A program made the translations under genes and the position numbers. The notes beneath the pieces were generated by a model. That model had not been told where the DNA came from and searched no databases. It worked only from the letters and a program-made list of their open reading frames with translations. This document shows, in pieces, positions 23,599 to 34,784 of a DNA stretch of 64,000 nucleotides (positions are counted from its first letter, which is position 1; every line of letters starts with the position of its first letter). Source of the DNA: Pomphorhynchus laevis (taxonomy: Eukaryota; Acanthocephala; Palaeacanthocephala; Echinorhynchida; Pomphorhynchidae); assembly GCA_012934845.2 (NCBI GenBank), contig WNNJ02001872.1:16010-80009 (forward strand), in the 5' to 3' direction.

Positions 23599-23629
23599 CT
23601 GAAGAAGGCGATAGCCGAAACGTTTTACG
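23599..23629 (+). ncRNA. hammerhead-like hairpin at PLE-A 3' end
   Basis: CTGAAGA, one unpaired A, then GGC-GATA-GCC, then GAAAC and CGTTTTACG (23599-23629). This is the CUGANGA / stem II / GAAA arrangement reported for PLE pseudo-LTRs. An extra base before stem II and the lack of a UH cleavage pair after the CGT/ACG stem make it likely inactive. It marks the element's 3' end. Confidence 0.55.
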
Positions 23630-23710
23630 AAAAAATATAAATTGCTTTAATTTATCTGGTTCCTTTTCAAAATCTTATTATATATACTTATCTTCGTCTA
23701 GAAGAGAAGA

Positions 23711-23740
23711 ATATCACTTCTCTTCGTCTAGAAGTGATAT
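23711..23740. repeat. 11-bp inverted repeat just beyond PLE-A
   Basis: ATATCACTTCT (23711-23721) pairs perfectly with 23730-23740, loop of 8 nt. The string CTTCGTCTAGAAG is directly repeated at about 23692 and 23722. It may be the inserted target or a terminal hairpin of the element. Confidence 0.7.
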
Positions 23741-24950
23741 GGTGATTGAAACTCGTGAGTCGAAGTCCAGTCTATCAAGCAACACCATTTAGTATATATA
23801 TTGTTCAGGTTACAAAGTATTCTGTTATTCTTACCAGAGTCAACTCGTTAAGAGAGTAACACTTGTATTAGTTTAACATTAGTTATAGTTTTCTTTTGTC
23901 GTAATAATAAATTCTTTTCTAAAAATGTTATTAATATAAATAATGTTATTAGATTCGAATTAAAGAGAAATAACGTAGCTTATGATTGGATTTTTAAATT
24001 CTTTACATTTGGATTCATTCTTGTATGTTTTTCGAAAATAAAATTTCTCTAAAAAATAATATTATTAATCTCAAATCATGACATTACACCATATTTTGAA
24101 TATGCGAACCATATTTTTATTTAGTCGGTTTTGCATATTACCATTCGGCGTTTTCAGACATAAAAAACGTTTTGAGAGATAATATACACAGTCAATACTT
24201 GGATTTCGCATAGACTGACTCACAGCTCGCTTAATTCTCCTTGGAAATCGCCAATATTACAAAGCATTCAGCGAAAGAAATTAAAATACTACATTAGTTT
24301 AATGTAGTATTTTTACTATTGTTCCTTCTAAAAGAGATAACGACATTCTTTTATCCGAGTTTCATAAATTGCGGCTAGTTGATATTAAAACTACTTATAT
24401 ATTTTATTCAAATATTTCCTTTAATATTTAAAATTAATAATTATCGTTTTAAAATAAATAATAATATACATTTAGATGGAGAGGACCTCTAATGATCATT
24501 GCTTTAAAGCCAATCGTAGTATTCAATAAAATTTTAATTCAGAAGCACTATCTAAAATAAAAATACTTACAATAAACGAAAATTGTTTGATAGCACAAAA
24601 TGTGGTTCAATGCCTTCTATCAAATTGTAATCCAAACGTCTTGATATCAAAATCGCAAAAATATAAATGCATTTGGCAAAATCTCTTACAGGTACTTAAC
24701 GCCGCTCAACATCTTATTAAGATCGTTTAATTGACGGAGATAGTTGTTATTCAAGTTTCTGTTAACACAATAAACTTTAATATATTGAACAAAATTAAAT
24801 GTTATTTAAATATTATCTAGATAGGTCTTAAATTTATAAATATTTTTCTTTGTCAACTTATCTTTTATAACAAAATACATTTTAGTGTGCAATTGAACAC
24901 AATACAGACAAACATAGACAAACATACAGATAGAGAAAGGAAGTTAGCGC
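23741..24950. other. AT-rich stretch without gene
   Basis: No frame or RNA feature that I can support. A short inverted repeat (ACTACATTA ... TAATGTAGT) lies at 24289-24309. Confidence 0.4.
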
Positions 24951-24954
24951 TTAA

Positions 24955-25165
24955 TTTTTGGATTCCAGACATTGGAAGACTAAGTAGTGAATGCATTAAT
25001 CGTGAGAAAATGCTGAAGCTGACAGGTCAAAAAATATTTTTATTTATTTAATTGTATTTGTTTTATGAATCGTGGAATATGTTCTTTACTCTCATTTTCA
25101 TTTATATAATCGTATTCCATAACAGAACCACCAGACCCCCATTTCAGCGAAAGGAATTCAAGTAG
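24955..25165 (-). pseudogene. possible terminal exon, duplicated at 26180-26335
   Basis: On the minus strand a frame reads LSLKWGSGGSVMEYDYINEN then ESKEHIPRFIKQIQLNK and stops at about 25040, followed at once by AATAAATAAAAATA. A diverged copy of the end of this frame and the following 100 bp lies at 26205-26330 (YKSERKEHAYTIHKTDTIK, then stop). Two copies of a short coding end plus 3' flank could be duplicated last exons of a host gene on the minus strand, but I recognise no family and find no good splice acceptor. They could equally be ends of a repeat. Confidence 0.25.
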
Positions 25166-25169
25166 ATTG

Positions 25170-25262
25170 TGACAAAAGAAGTGCTTATATATGAGATATA
25201 TATGTATCCTATATATGATATATGTCATATATATGCTTATATATGATATATTCATATTGTAT
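25170..25262. repeat. ATATATG-type microsatellite
   Basis: Irregular TATATATGA/ATATGCT units over about 90 bp. The minus-strand protein frame through it (Ile/Tyr-rich) is spurious. Confidence 0.7.
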
Positions 25263-25379
25263 TTTTGATAGCATCTATGTACATTATCTCTATTGTCTTA
25301 TTTGTTATTAAAATTTAATTTAAAAAAAGAAGTTTGCATCCCAAGGTGTTTACACTTTAAAATGTAAACTGCTTCACGT

Positions 25380-25995
25380 GATCACGTTAAAAAACAACAT
25401 TAAATATCATAAATAATAATTGTATTGTATGTAATACAACAAACAAATGTTTTTCATTAAATATTAATAATAATTGTAACTGCAATACCGCAGGTGTAGT
25501 GTATCTAATACAATGTACATGTGGACTGCAATTTGATATGAAAAACATAACAAATGTCAAAACTAGGCTTATTAAACTATATTTGATAAACATATGAGAT
25601 TGACAGCACATAATATAAAAAAAACTGTAAGTTATTTATTTTAGAACATATTGTTGAAGAAAATAAGACAATATTAAATCAAAAGCTATTAGAAATAGAG
25701 GATTATTAGATTAAAACGCTAAATTCCATGTACCCGTTAGGATTGAATGACGTGGTACAAGGAATTGGCAGAAGTAGTATAGTAGCTAATAAACAACTAT
25801 ATTATGATAATCCGGTTATACTCAAGCCAAGAAGTCATGGATATAGAAGGAATAATAATAAAAAACGTTTTAGAAAATGAGATAAACTAAAAGATCTTTA
25901 TGTAAATACATGAAGTTTTCCTAAAGAAATTAGTTTGTCTAAATCAATAAAGAAGCATAAAAAACAGTCCAGTAAAGAAGTCTAATAAACATTTC
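25380..25995 (+). mobile_element. PLE-B fragment: GIY-YIG domain and 3' tail
   Basis: TAATACAACAAACAAATGTT leads into a frame reading AGVVYLIQCTCGLQF, then degenerate text and an E(D/N)Y-type end. It matches the better PLE-B copy at 36480-36960 over its whole length, including the following Lys/Arg-rich stretch (KPRSHGYRR, about 25830). The copy is older than the 36-kb one. The 3' part (25890-25990, CTTTATGTAAATACATGAAG) matches the 40.69-kb tail. Confidence 0.7.
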
Positions 25996-26204
25996 TTACA
26001 GCATAGAACATTTTGAATTATATCTCGTTTTACGTATAAATGCTCCCTAAATCTGTTCTTTTGCATTTTTGTAACTAACGACAATTGATGATTTTGCTTT
26101 TACGATTAAACAGTCTCTGAGTTCTGTGGTGTTGGGGAGGAAGATATCATGACTTTAAATTCAAAATAAGTTAGTTTGTTCCAGTTTTTGGAAACCTGTA
26201 TAGT

Positions 26205-26335
26205 GAATCCATCATTTATGAGAAAATGCGGAAGCTGTCGGGTCAAAAATATTTTGATTTATTTAATCGTATCCGTTTTATGGATGGTGTAAGCGTGTTC
26301 TTTTCTTTCACTTTTATATCTAAGGATTAGAACCT
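26205..26335 (-). repeat. second copy of the 25-kb terminal segment
   Basis: ATGAGAAAATGCGGAAGCTG and TATTTAATCGTATCCGTTTTA match 25009-25070 with about one change in eight. See the entry at 24955. Confidence 0.6.
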
Positions 26336-26429
26336 TTTGCATATTTTGCGTAAATGTTATACATTTTTCATGCGCACATATTGTTCATAGAACATTTTGT
26401 CCAATATATACCTGTATATTTAAATAATA

Positions 26430-26740
26430 ATATATTACTCACATTTCTTCACAATGCAAAGTGTTGTTATTTTGTAGACGTTTAATTTGGATATTTTGTA
26501 AATACTCTTTATTATGTACTTGGCCAATGTCCTCTGTAGTTAAAGCAGAAGTAGCATGCTTCATAATATCATCAATCCCAGTTAACCCTTTATTGCTAAG
26601 ATCACACACTTTATGTGAAATGGCCACAGCTCGCAGAACTAAGCACATGTTAATCCAACACCACCAGTATATTCCAAGCATCTGAAAGTTAACAAGTTCT
26701 AAAGTAAGATGTACCAAACAAATTCCTTTTAATCTAAAAT
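26430..26740 (-). CDS. candidate host exon, hydrophobic segment, family not recognised
   Basis: Minus strand. A 103-residue frame reads MLGIYWWCWINMCLVLRAVA then ISHKVCDLSNKGLTGIDDIM and ends QNIQIKRLQNNNTLHCEEM. Just before its stop is a strong donor-like GTGAGT (minus strand, about 26445), and before the hydrophobic run are two acceptor-like sites (TTTATTTTAG, about 26735; GTTAACTTTCAG, about 26690). One probable membrane segment (LGIYWWCWINMCLVL) is followed by a polar, helical region. The layout is loosely like a seven-helix chemoreceptor exon, but I do not recognise the family. It is the only frame here that looks like host protein rather than transposon, and no neighbouring exon could be linked with confidence. 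Confidence 0.35.
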
Positions 26741-26759
26741 AAATGTGCATAAATCAAGA

Positions 26760-27505
26760 TTAAAAATTACAGATTAATGTATATACTATCATAATAAATA
26801 TTTTTTAAATACATGCTTCGTATGATTTTAAATGCTAAAACCGATCATTAAAATTTTTTTATTCTAATTCTACCCCGTCTAATAAATTAACATTTTATTT
26901 TATTAATCTTTTAACTAAATGTTTAATTTGCTCTGTATCATTTAATAATTTTTACATATGCTTCATACATACCTTTTTAGAATACTTTACAACTTTTTAA
27001 AACATTTTATTTGCAACTTTTTAAAACATTTATCAATTGTAATTTCTTGATGATTGTTGTCTTCTAACGAAAATAAAACATTTTAAAAAGTGAGGTTTGG
27101 AATCTGAAAATATCAATAATATCACTAAACAACTGAAATATTAAAAAACAAGAACTTATATTATTTAAAAAAAAGCTCATAATGAAAATATGTTATGATT
27201 ATGATATTTCTTTACATTTTAGAGAAGTTAAAGAATGTCATATTAAGGAATACCTGTTCAATAGTGGAATTTAAATTTTGATATTTCTCTACATCTTGAT
27301 CTATATCTTTTTAGGGTGGTATAAATATTTAAAAGTCAGGAAGCAACAACAAATTCAAATTTACTAGTTTTTTCCGGACATGAGTTAGGATTTAGTATAT
27401 TTCTGATCGAGAAGTACTTCCAATTCTAGTTTAAATTCTGGGTGGGTTTCATCATCTGCTGACCAAAACCAACATTTCCCTTTTCGACTCTTATTATCTT
27501 TATAC
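26760..27505. other. AT-rich stretch without gene
   Basis: Could be an intron of the candidate gene to the left. Contains a doubled ACTTTTTAAAACATTT string at about 26991-27030. Nothing else seen. Confidence 0.35.
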
Positions 27506-27580
27506 TACATACACTGGTGCTGATCGGATTTGAACTCAGAACGTCTGCTTATGTTCTGCCACAACCAGAAAAATTTTAGC
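27505..27580 (-). repeat. tRNA-derived SINE relic (B box)
   Basis: The minus strand has GAGTTCAAATCCGATCAGCA, a good RNA polymerase III B box (GTTCAAATCC), with TGGTTGTGGCAGAA about 40 bp upstream as a decayed A box. Not a functional tRNA. It faces a similar relic at 27740. Confidence 0.5.
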
Positions 27581-27739
27581 TCGCAGATGCGATCAAGTAA
27601 AATAAAAAACATTCATAGCAGTTGACAGCATAAAAACAGTGATCCGGATAGCGGTTCACACATCTAAAATAGGTTTATAACATATCGTTAGAATACAATG
27701 CGCTACCAAAATAATAAACAGAAATATATATCTGCACCA

Positions 27740-27830
27740 CTTGAACAGTCAAGTTAGTTGATTTAACGTTGAATCGCGATATAGCCGTCGTGAGTTCGAA
27801 TCCGATCAGCACAAGTTTAAAGAATAAACG
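27740..27830 (+). repeat. tRNA-derived SINE relic (A and B box)
   Basis: AGTCAAGTTAGTTGATTTAA (A-box-like) is followed by GAGTTCGAATCCGATCAGCA at 27792-27811, a perfect B box, and then an A-rich tail. The GATCAGCAC sequence after the B box is shared with the opposite-strand relic at 27505, so both belong to one SINE family. Confidence 0.55.
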
Positions 27831-27839
27831 GAAAATAAT

Positions 27840-28690
27840 GGTAGACACGTGAAACTTAGCTTATTAACACTTTTAAGGTATAATAAGATAACACATTTGG
27901 CTTATCTATTCATCCACGTTGTCAGCAAACAATCGTTCACATCCTGCTACAGCTTACAGGTCAGACTTAACACATACCCGAAGGTTTCACCTATGATATT
28001 TCCTTGTACCTTTCCTCCCCTGTGGGCTTAACTCCCGGATTTCTCTTGAAAGCAAAAAGGCGTAAAGCATCTCACACCTCAAAATCAATTTTACCCATTG
28101 CTTTTCGAAACGGAAGATGCGAGGTTGTCTCCATAAAGTTTCGTGAATGCATTTTAAATGTCGTACACATACATTTGAACTCAACACGCGTGACCCCTAT
28201 TAATGAAACTTAAGGGCAGAAGCAATTATGCGATTTGCAACTATCACGGTAAAGGCAACGCAATGTGGTCAACATAATTTAGCGTTAGGTTTTGAAGAAA
28301 TGCTTCCTGGTCAAAGTTTATTCATTCATGATACATGGCACTTAATATCTTACGTATCTGCGTCTATTGAAATCATAATCCCATTGATAATTCGGACTCT
28401 CAATTGTGTTTGATTTTTCCAAAGTTTTAATCGCAGCGGAGGTATTGACAAATTTGATCAATTGTTCTTTTGACATAAGCGTTTTTTAATCAACTCGTTT
28501 GACTACGTTAGTACTTGGTATGCACTTTCGTTTAAGTACAGAGTTTCATCTAATAAATCTTGTAGTTAACCACTATGTCATAGTGTAATGAGTCTTTTTA
28601 GCGTGTCATGATTAGTTGCACCTTCCTTGATAGAATTCGTTGAAGTAAACACTGGCACATTACAGTAACTTTTTTAATGACAAGTACTCG
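27840..28690. other. mixed-composition stretch, no assigned gene
   Basis: Less AT-rich than the neighbourhood with short open frames on both strands (up to 69 residues). The minus strand at about 28450-28360 reads IKTLEKSNTIESPNYQWDYD, which looks protein-like, but I recognise no family. It may be a decayed retroelement. Confidence 0.3.
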
Positions 28691-28714
28691 CCAATAATCT
28701 TATTCGTAAGATTA

Positions 28715-29015
28715 TTAAAGGATCATCAAAGGATACCGGAAACGGAAGATAGTTGAACAAACAAAATCCCTTTTATGACTTCAACGGCAGAATGTGCATT
28801 GGACGAAAAGGTAGAAGAGAGTCATGAAAGCCTGCTTCTTTACAGTAGCGATGTTGAATCATCAAAGGATATTGAGAACGGAAGATAGCCGAACAAACAA
28901 AATCACTCCGATTACTCCAACGGAGTACCGATTACTCCAACAGAGTACTTACAGTACCGAAGTTAGATAATCAAAGGATATCGGTAACAAGAGATAACCG
29001 AACAAACAAACCTAG
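28715..29015 (+). repeat. sub-repeats in the probable LINE-A 5' leader
   Basis: A block of about 45 bp (ATCAAAGGATAxxGxxAACG followed by GAAGATAxxxGAACAAACAAA) occurs three times, at about 28725, 28857 and 28968; a 17-bp ACTCCAACxGAGTAC unit is doubled at 28916-28948. Tandem sub-repeats just upstream of a LINE coding region are a known promoter-type arrangement. Confidence 0.65.
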
Positions 29016-29019
29016 ACAA

Positions 29020-32000
29020 TAAAAATGGCAAGCAACATATTTACGAAATATAAATCGAATGCGAAGAACAATGGTCAACTAACCACTGACCGGAGCAGTT
29101 TTTATTGTCGGGTGCCGTGTGACCAGGCAGTTATACGGAGACAGCGAAAAAGGCAAAAACATCCGAAGCGGACTAGCCATTATGTATGAACGTAGAATAT
29201 CATATTTCTGGAAGGGAATTTACCAAAATTAGTAAAAGAGATTGTTCGCTTCGGACTTGAAATAGTCGAAGTGACTTCCCTTCACTATTCTGGAACTGGA
29301 ATTAAACTTTTGGATCAAGGTTGGACCTTGAATTATTCGGGAGTTACCAAGAGAAAGCATCGACATGCGGGTGTAGAGATACTTACAAGCCCTCGGTTGT
29401 TGTCTTTGGCAGAGTGGTTTAAACCAGTGAACGAAAGGTTAGTGTATCTGAGACTTTACGTCACAGAAGGAAAGGGGATAACTGTTGTGTATACGTATGC
29501 TCGCAACATTATCTCGAAATACGCAGCCTTCATGGAAGATATTCAGGATCTGCTTGATAGTACTTCTGCACGATATTTACTCGTTTAATTGGGAAACTTA
29601 GGTGCTCATGTTGGGAGGGACAGTAGCACTTGAAAGGGAATATGTTGTGAAGAAACTGGCTCTATGATCTAGATGCATGCTGTATTGAATTATTGTATTT
29701 TTGTTCTTGTAACAATTTGTGCATACCAACATCGTGTTTAAGCATGAGGAGATTCATAAGTGCACATAACACCAATATTCTCCCAGTCAAATATCAATTA
29801 TACATGTTGTAATAATTTCATCCGATCTGCAACGTTATGTTTTAGAAACTCATGTGAAGAGAGGGGCTGAGCTGTCAACCGATCACTACCTTGTAGTTAG
29901 TAAACTTCGATGACAGGGTCAGATGCTAGACAAGCCTGGTTAATCCAAACGTTGTGTGAGGGCTTACTGGAAGCGTCTAACATATGCTTCTGTCAAAGAA
30001 CGTTTTTCTGGCTGCATCCGGGATGACTTTTCTCGGTTGCCAGAAGAGGTTAAGAGCATTAATCAGGAATGGGAGATGTTCAGATCCTCGCTTGCTAGAG
30101 TAGGTGTGAAATTATCTGGATCGAAGCCTTTAAATGCTTCTCGCGGTGAAAATACTCGAGCTGCTTGGTGGACAACAACATTCAGAGATTTCGTCCAACA
30201 AAAGAAGCTGATTATAAGGCAATTTTGTCAGATAAATCAGTGGAAGCTGTAGACAAGTACTGAATGGCAAATAGAGTTTCAGCTCGAGCAGTTATCAAAG
30301 CGAAGAAGACGGCTTGGGAGAAGTTTAGAGATCACTTATAACTTGATTATATATCAACTTCGATGATGTTCTGGATGACGATCAAAAGCATTCGTGTTAG
30401 AAAGCAGATTACTCTTCAAACTGTTTATGACAAGACAGTATCTATGCTGACTGACATTAAAGAAATTCTTAGATGTTGGAAAGAACATTTTAGAAGTCTT
30501 CTAAATTCGGTGGATATGCCATCTCTTGTAGAAGTAGAGCCTTTAGAACCAACGGAAGAGCATATCTCTCTGGAAGAGGTCATTGATGTTGTTAAAACTT
30601 CATAATGAAGTTTTTTGTAAAAGTAGAGCTATTAGAACCAATGAAATATATCCTCTATACTGTTTTAAAAAAAATCGTAATGACAAGCCTTTTGGAGTGG
30701 ATAAGATTCGACTTAAAGCTCTAAAGGCTCTCGTCGCTGTTGGCACGAAGTGGCAAGCACGGATCATCAACGTTGCATTTAAGTCGGGAAAGGTGCCTAG
30801 TGAGTGGCGAACTAGAGTAGTAATTTAATCTTTAAGAAAGGTGACCGAAGAGTGTGTTCCAATTATTTCTGCATCACTATTCTTAGTTGCCTATAGTTGA
30901 GAGACAGTTGCGAGATGAAAAATGCTGCTTTCTTTCAGGTCGTGGAACTACGAATCAGCTCTTTACTCTCAACTATCCTAGAACTGTCTTGGGAGTTCGC
31001 TTAACAGATCTACATGTTCTTTGTAGATTTCGAGAAGCCGTTCGAACGAGTTCTACGAGTAAGGTTGCTGGAGTTACTAATTTACTAACAGAGTACTACA
31101 CTATCTTCGGGTAGCTCTAGCTTCTCTTTATTAACAAAGTACAAGTTGTGTTCATATTCTAGGCAGTTAGTCTAAACCATTTCCTGTAGGTGTTGAGCTT
31201 CGTCAGGGTTGTCCTTTTTTCAACTTTTGTTCCTTGTTTATATAGACAAAATTACAATACAGTCTGCTCTATCGGATGTTAGCCTTCAGTTAGGTTTTAT
31301 CAAGATACGATCTTTGCTTTTGCAGATTATGTTATCTTGTTAGCTTCTTGTCCTGAGGACTCACAATGCCTACTAGACTGATTTATTATAAATATTAAGC
31401 AGCAGGATGTTAGTTAGTACCTTTAAGACTGTATCTGTGTTTGTCTCGGATTCAGATGCCAATGCCAATTCAGAAAATGAGAAAAGGTTCTTCCTGATGT
31501 GGAGGATTTTAAGTATCTTTGAGTATTGTTCTCGATGGACGAAAGGAACATTAAGGAGACTGAGAAGCGGATTTGTGCAGCTAGCGCAGCAATGCTTTCT
31601 TTATAAAGGTCTGTAGTAGTGAAGCAGTATATAGAGGAACATTATATAGGAACACATTCTTATTATAACATTTCTTATTATAGAGGAACAGAGTCTCTGT
31701 GTTTCTCTATGATTTAGGTGTCACTATCAAACCGGATCGGGGAAAATTCTTCCTGATTTGACAAACTTCAAGTATGTCGGGGTATTGTTCTCAAGGAATG
31801 ACATGAAAATCAGGAAAATTGATAACCTTATCCATTTAGCTAACGCAGCAATGCGCTCTTTGTACATGTCTGTCGTGGTAAACGAGAGTTGAGTCTTCGA
31901 GCAAAGTTCTCGGTTTACCACGCAATTTCCGATCTATCTTAATCTATGGACATGAGCTTTGGGTTATGACCAAAATAATAAGATCTCGGATACTGACGAT

Positions 32001-32425
32001 TGAAATGAGATTCTTTCGCGGTGTAACCAATTTTAGCCTTAGAGATAAGGTTAGGAATTCGGTCATCATCGATGGATATGAACTAAAGTCGTTGCTTCTT
32101 TACATCGAAGAAAGTCAGTTGATGTGGCTCAACACGTTTTGAGGATGTCTAGGAATCGCCTTCTTAAGAGGGGTTTCTAGTCCGGAATCTGTGAGAAGAG
32201 ACTATAGGTAAACCTCGATAAGGGTTGAGAGATCAATTCTCGAAACTGGTCAAAGACAGCCATGGGCTATTTGTAAGAATACTCTGGTCTGTCACCCAGG
32301 ATTGCGATGTATGGAGAAGTTTATCTTGTACATTGCCTCCATGATTGATACCAGAGTCAGTGGTAGACAATAAACATCTTGTGTATTATTATCTTAAATT
32401 TTTGTTGTCGAGAAATTTTTGTTGT
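29020..32425 (+). mobile_element. LINE-A, longest copy: endonuclease, RT and 3' end
   Basis: EEP endonuclease at 29190-29600: LPKLVKEIVRFGLEIVEVTS, then LLDQGWTLNYSGVTKR, HAGVEILTSPRL and a stop where GDFNAH would follow. The linker is at 29950-30250 (YWKRLTYASVKERF, AAWWTTTFRDFVQQKK). RT entry is at 30505-30820 (MPSLVEVEPLEPTEE; VDKIRLKALKAL). Then LRDEKCCFLSGRGTTNQLFT (30900-30960), a motif A relic, RQGCPFFNFC-like motif B near 31205, DYVILLASCPED near 31330, and the C-terminal block near 31960-32080. The 3' end is at about 32420 with TTGTTGTTATTTCTTGAC. It is interrupted by several stops and shifts, so dead. A partial local duplication of C-terminal sequence lies at about 31480-31610 and 31730-31880. 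Confidence 0.8.
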
Positions 32426-32429
32426 TATT

Positions 32430-34265
32430 TCTTGACTTTTCCTGAGTAACATGTTTCACTGATAAAAATTTGTTGCTTTTTCTTAAATATTGAAAAATAT
32501 TTAAAAAAGAATTGAAAATAATTAAAATATACAAAATAATTAAAAAGTTTTAAATCACAAGAATGCTTAAACATTATGAGAAACGGTTTACCGTTGATCA
32601 CGGTATACCACGGTTTACTGTTGATTCCAGCATGAATGAGGCGTTTCCAATTAGAAAAACGACACTCAATTGCTTAATTAAAAATTTTGCAGCTTTAGTT
32701 CTCTCGTATTAGAACATAAATAAAAGATTAAATTATATTTATTATAATGTTTTAAAAAGGGTAATTTAATTGAAAGTTTAAAGTATATAATATAAGTAGT
32801 CATTAAACTTCTTTAAAATTCGTTAAAACATAACATTTGTAAATAAAAAATTAAAATGTGATAAAAATTCTAATTAAAAGACTAAAACCCCGCGAATGCT
32901 GTTTAAGATACTTTTAATAATCCTATCAGGTATATATTAGATGCTTAGTTTTAAACCGGCAAATTAATTAACTGGATTAGCGAATGTTAATTTAGATAAT
33001 CGTCAGAATATGAATAAGAATGTGACAGTGTTTGCAATTGTAAAACATTTGCAAATCAAACAATTAATTAAAATTTGTTTCAAAGGTAAATTTTAATTAG
33101 TTAAAAATGTATAAATAAACTTAAAATATTATTTGTATTTCCATAATACAAATCATTTAATCAATCAAATTAAAAAATAAAATAAAAATTTAAAAGCTAT
33201 ACAATATAAAGTTATAAGCTACAATATTACAAGTTAAATATGCTGTCAATTTATATAAAATGTATTAAATTATTAATAAGAGTATTCGTATATCAATACT
33301 TACTGTCTATAATTGTCAAGATGGAATAATAAATAAAGATGACGAGAAACTGAGCTAATACTTTTGGCCTATAATAATTGCTTTCAGAATGATAAAATAT
33401 TCAGACTACGACTTGATCACTGTTTAGAAAAATTCATCCTCCTTCTGGAAAACTCGTCTATTTATAGGTGCAAATGTTCACCAAAATAATTTTCAACATT
33501 TTGTATTTCAACGTTATACACGAATTTTTGTCTTTGAACAACAAACGAAGGAATAAAGTGATTCAACTTAAAATTGTTGAAACTACTTTTTAATCACGTC
33601 TTGTCTACTTTACAAATGTAAGGTTGACTTACTGAAGGTATGCAAAATAGCAATGTTGCTTTTAAAATCAAAACAAGCAAACATTTGAATAACACATAGG
33701 GATCAAATGTCATGTGGATGTAACTTTTAAAAAATGTATTATATCTTTATTAAAAAAAGCAATTTTACTGTTACCTTAACACTTAGTCATTATATATCTT
33801 ATATCAAACAATGAAAATAGTAAAACAATATTTTAGAAAGGTGAAAAGGATTGTTCAATTTTTGAAAATTCAGGTGTTTATTTAAATACTGAACAATTTG
33901 AAGTTAAAACAAATTCAGTCTACTGTTGTAAGATTGCGTTACTTTTGAGATGTATGTTGTTTTCTTAGCATTATGGCAAACAGTCGCTTAAATAACAAAA
34001 TAGGAAAATACTGTTTTATTGACTGTTTGTAATTATAAATGAATATAAAACTTGAGAGTCAAATTCAATTAAAGTGTTAATTGAACACTAAGTCGGTATA
34101 ACTAACAATGAGAATAATAATTATATGCACGACATATTTGTGAGTCAAAGGCAATTTTACTGTTATCTTAACACTTTGTCATATAAATAATGAATACTTA
34201 TATCAAATAATGAAAATACTAAAAAATTTGTTAGAAAGGAAACAGGAATATTCCTGTTCCCTTTG
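32430..34265. other. AT-rich stretch with a 90-bp direct repeat
   Basis: No gene. GCAATTTTACTGTTACCTTA ... TCAAACAATGAAAATAxTA (33759-33840) recurs at 34150-34235. A short repeated CGGTTTACCGTTGAT motif lies at 32584-32625. Confidence 0.5.
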
Positions 34266-34269
34266 TTCT

Positions 34270-34630
34270 ATGTTGGGTAGTGGAGATAGGGGCCGAAACC
34301 TGATAGCATAGCAGTTCCTCTTGATGACCTCTAATTCTTATTCTGATACATTGTATGTTATTTATAGTCAATTCATAAAAATGACTTTTATTTTAAATTT
34401 TATTTTTTATTTTAACTTGATTCAAATTATAAAAAATCTTAAAACAATTATTTTTTTATTATTTAATTATTAAATTTTGATTTTATTATGTTTTGTTTAT
34501 TTTATAAACAAAACATAATAATGTTTTGTTTATTAAAAAAACATTATTATGTTTTAATAAACAAATATTATTAATATTTGTTTTGTTTATTTGGGAACAG
34601 GAATAAAGACTCACTTAGCTGATTTGATTT
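34270..34630 (+). repeat. R1 interspersed repeat, expanded copy
   Basis: It begins TGTTGGGTAGTGGAGATAGG, then GCCGAAACCTGATAGCATAG and ATTCTTATTCTGATACA, and ends CTCACTTAGCTGATTTGAT. Relative to other copies it carries an extra run of about 100 bp of TTTTGTTTATTAAAAAAACA-type inverted sequence at 34485-34590. Confidence 0.75.
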
Positions 34631-34784
34631 ATTTGATTACAAAAATCCAATACTTCGTTAAAAAGTTGTCTTGGTTATAATTCGTACAACCCTGAAGATG
34701 AAGTGTTAGAAAGGCAAAAAAGTTTGTTCCCAAAAAGAAATGTTGTATCACATGAAAGTAAAAGGTTGCAAAAATTAAACGATT

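Noticed and set aside
25040-25255. 71-residue minus-strand Ile/Tyr-rich membrane protein
   Set aside because: Its first half is an ATATATG microsatellite read in frame; only the last 35 residues could be meaningful.
27792-27811. Functional tRNA gene
   Set aside because: A good B box but no acceptor stem, anticodon arm or 3' end could be folded around it.
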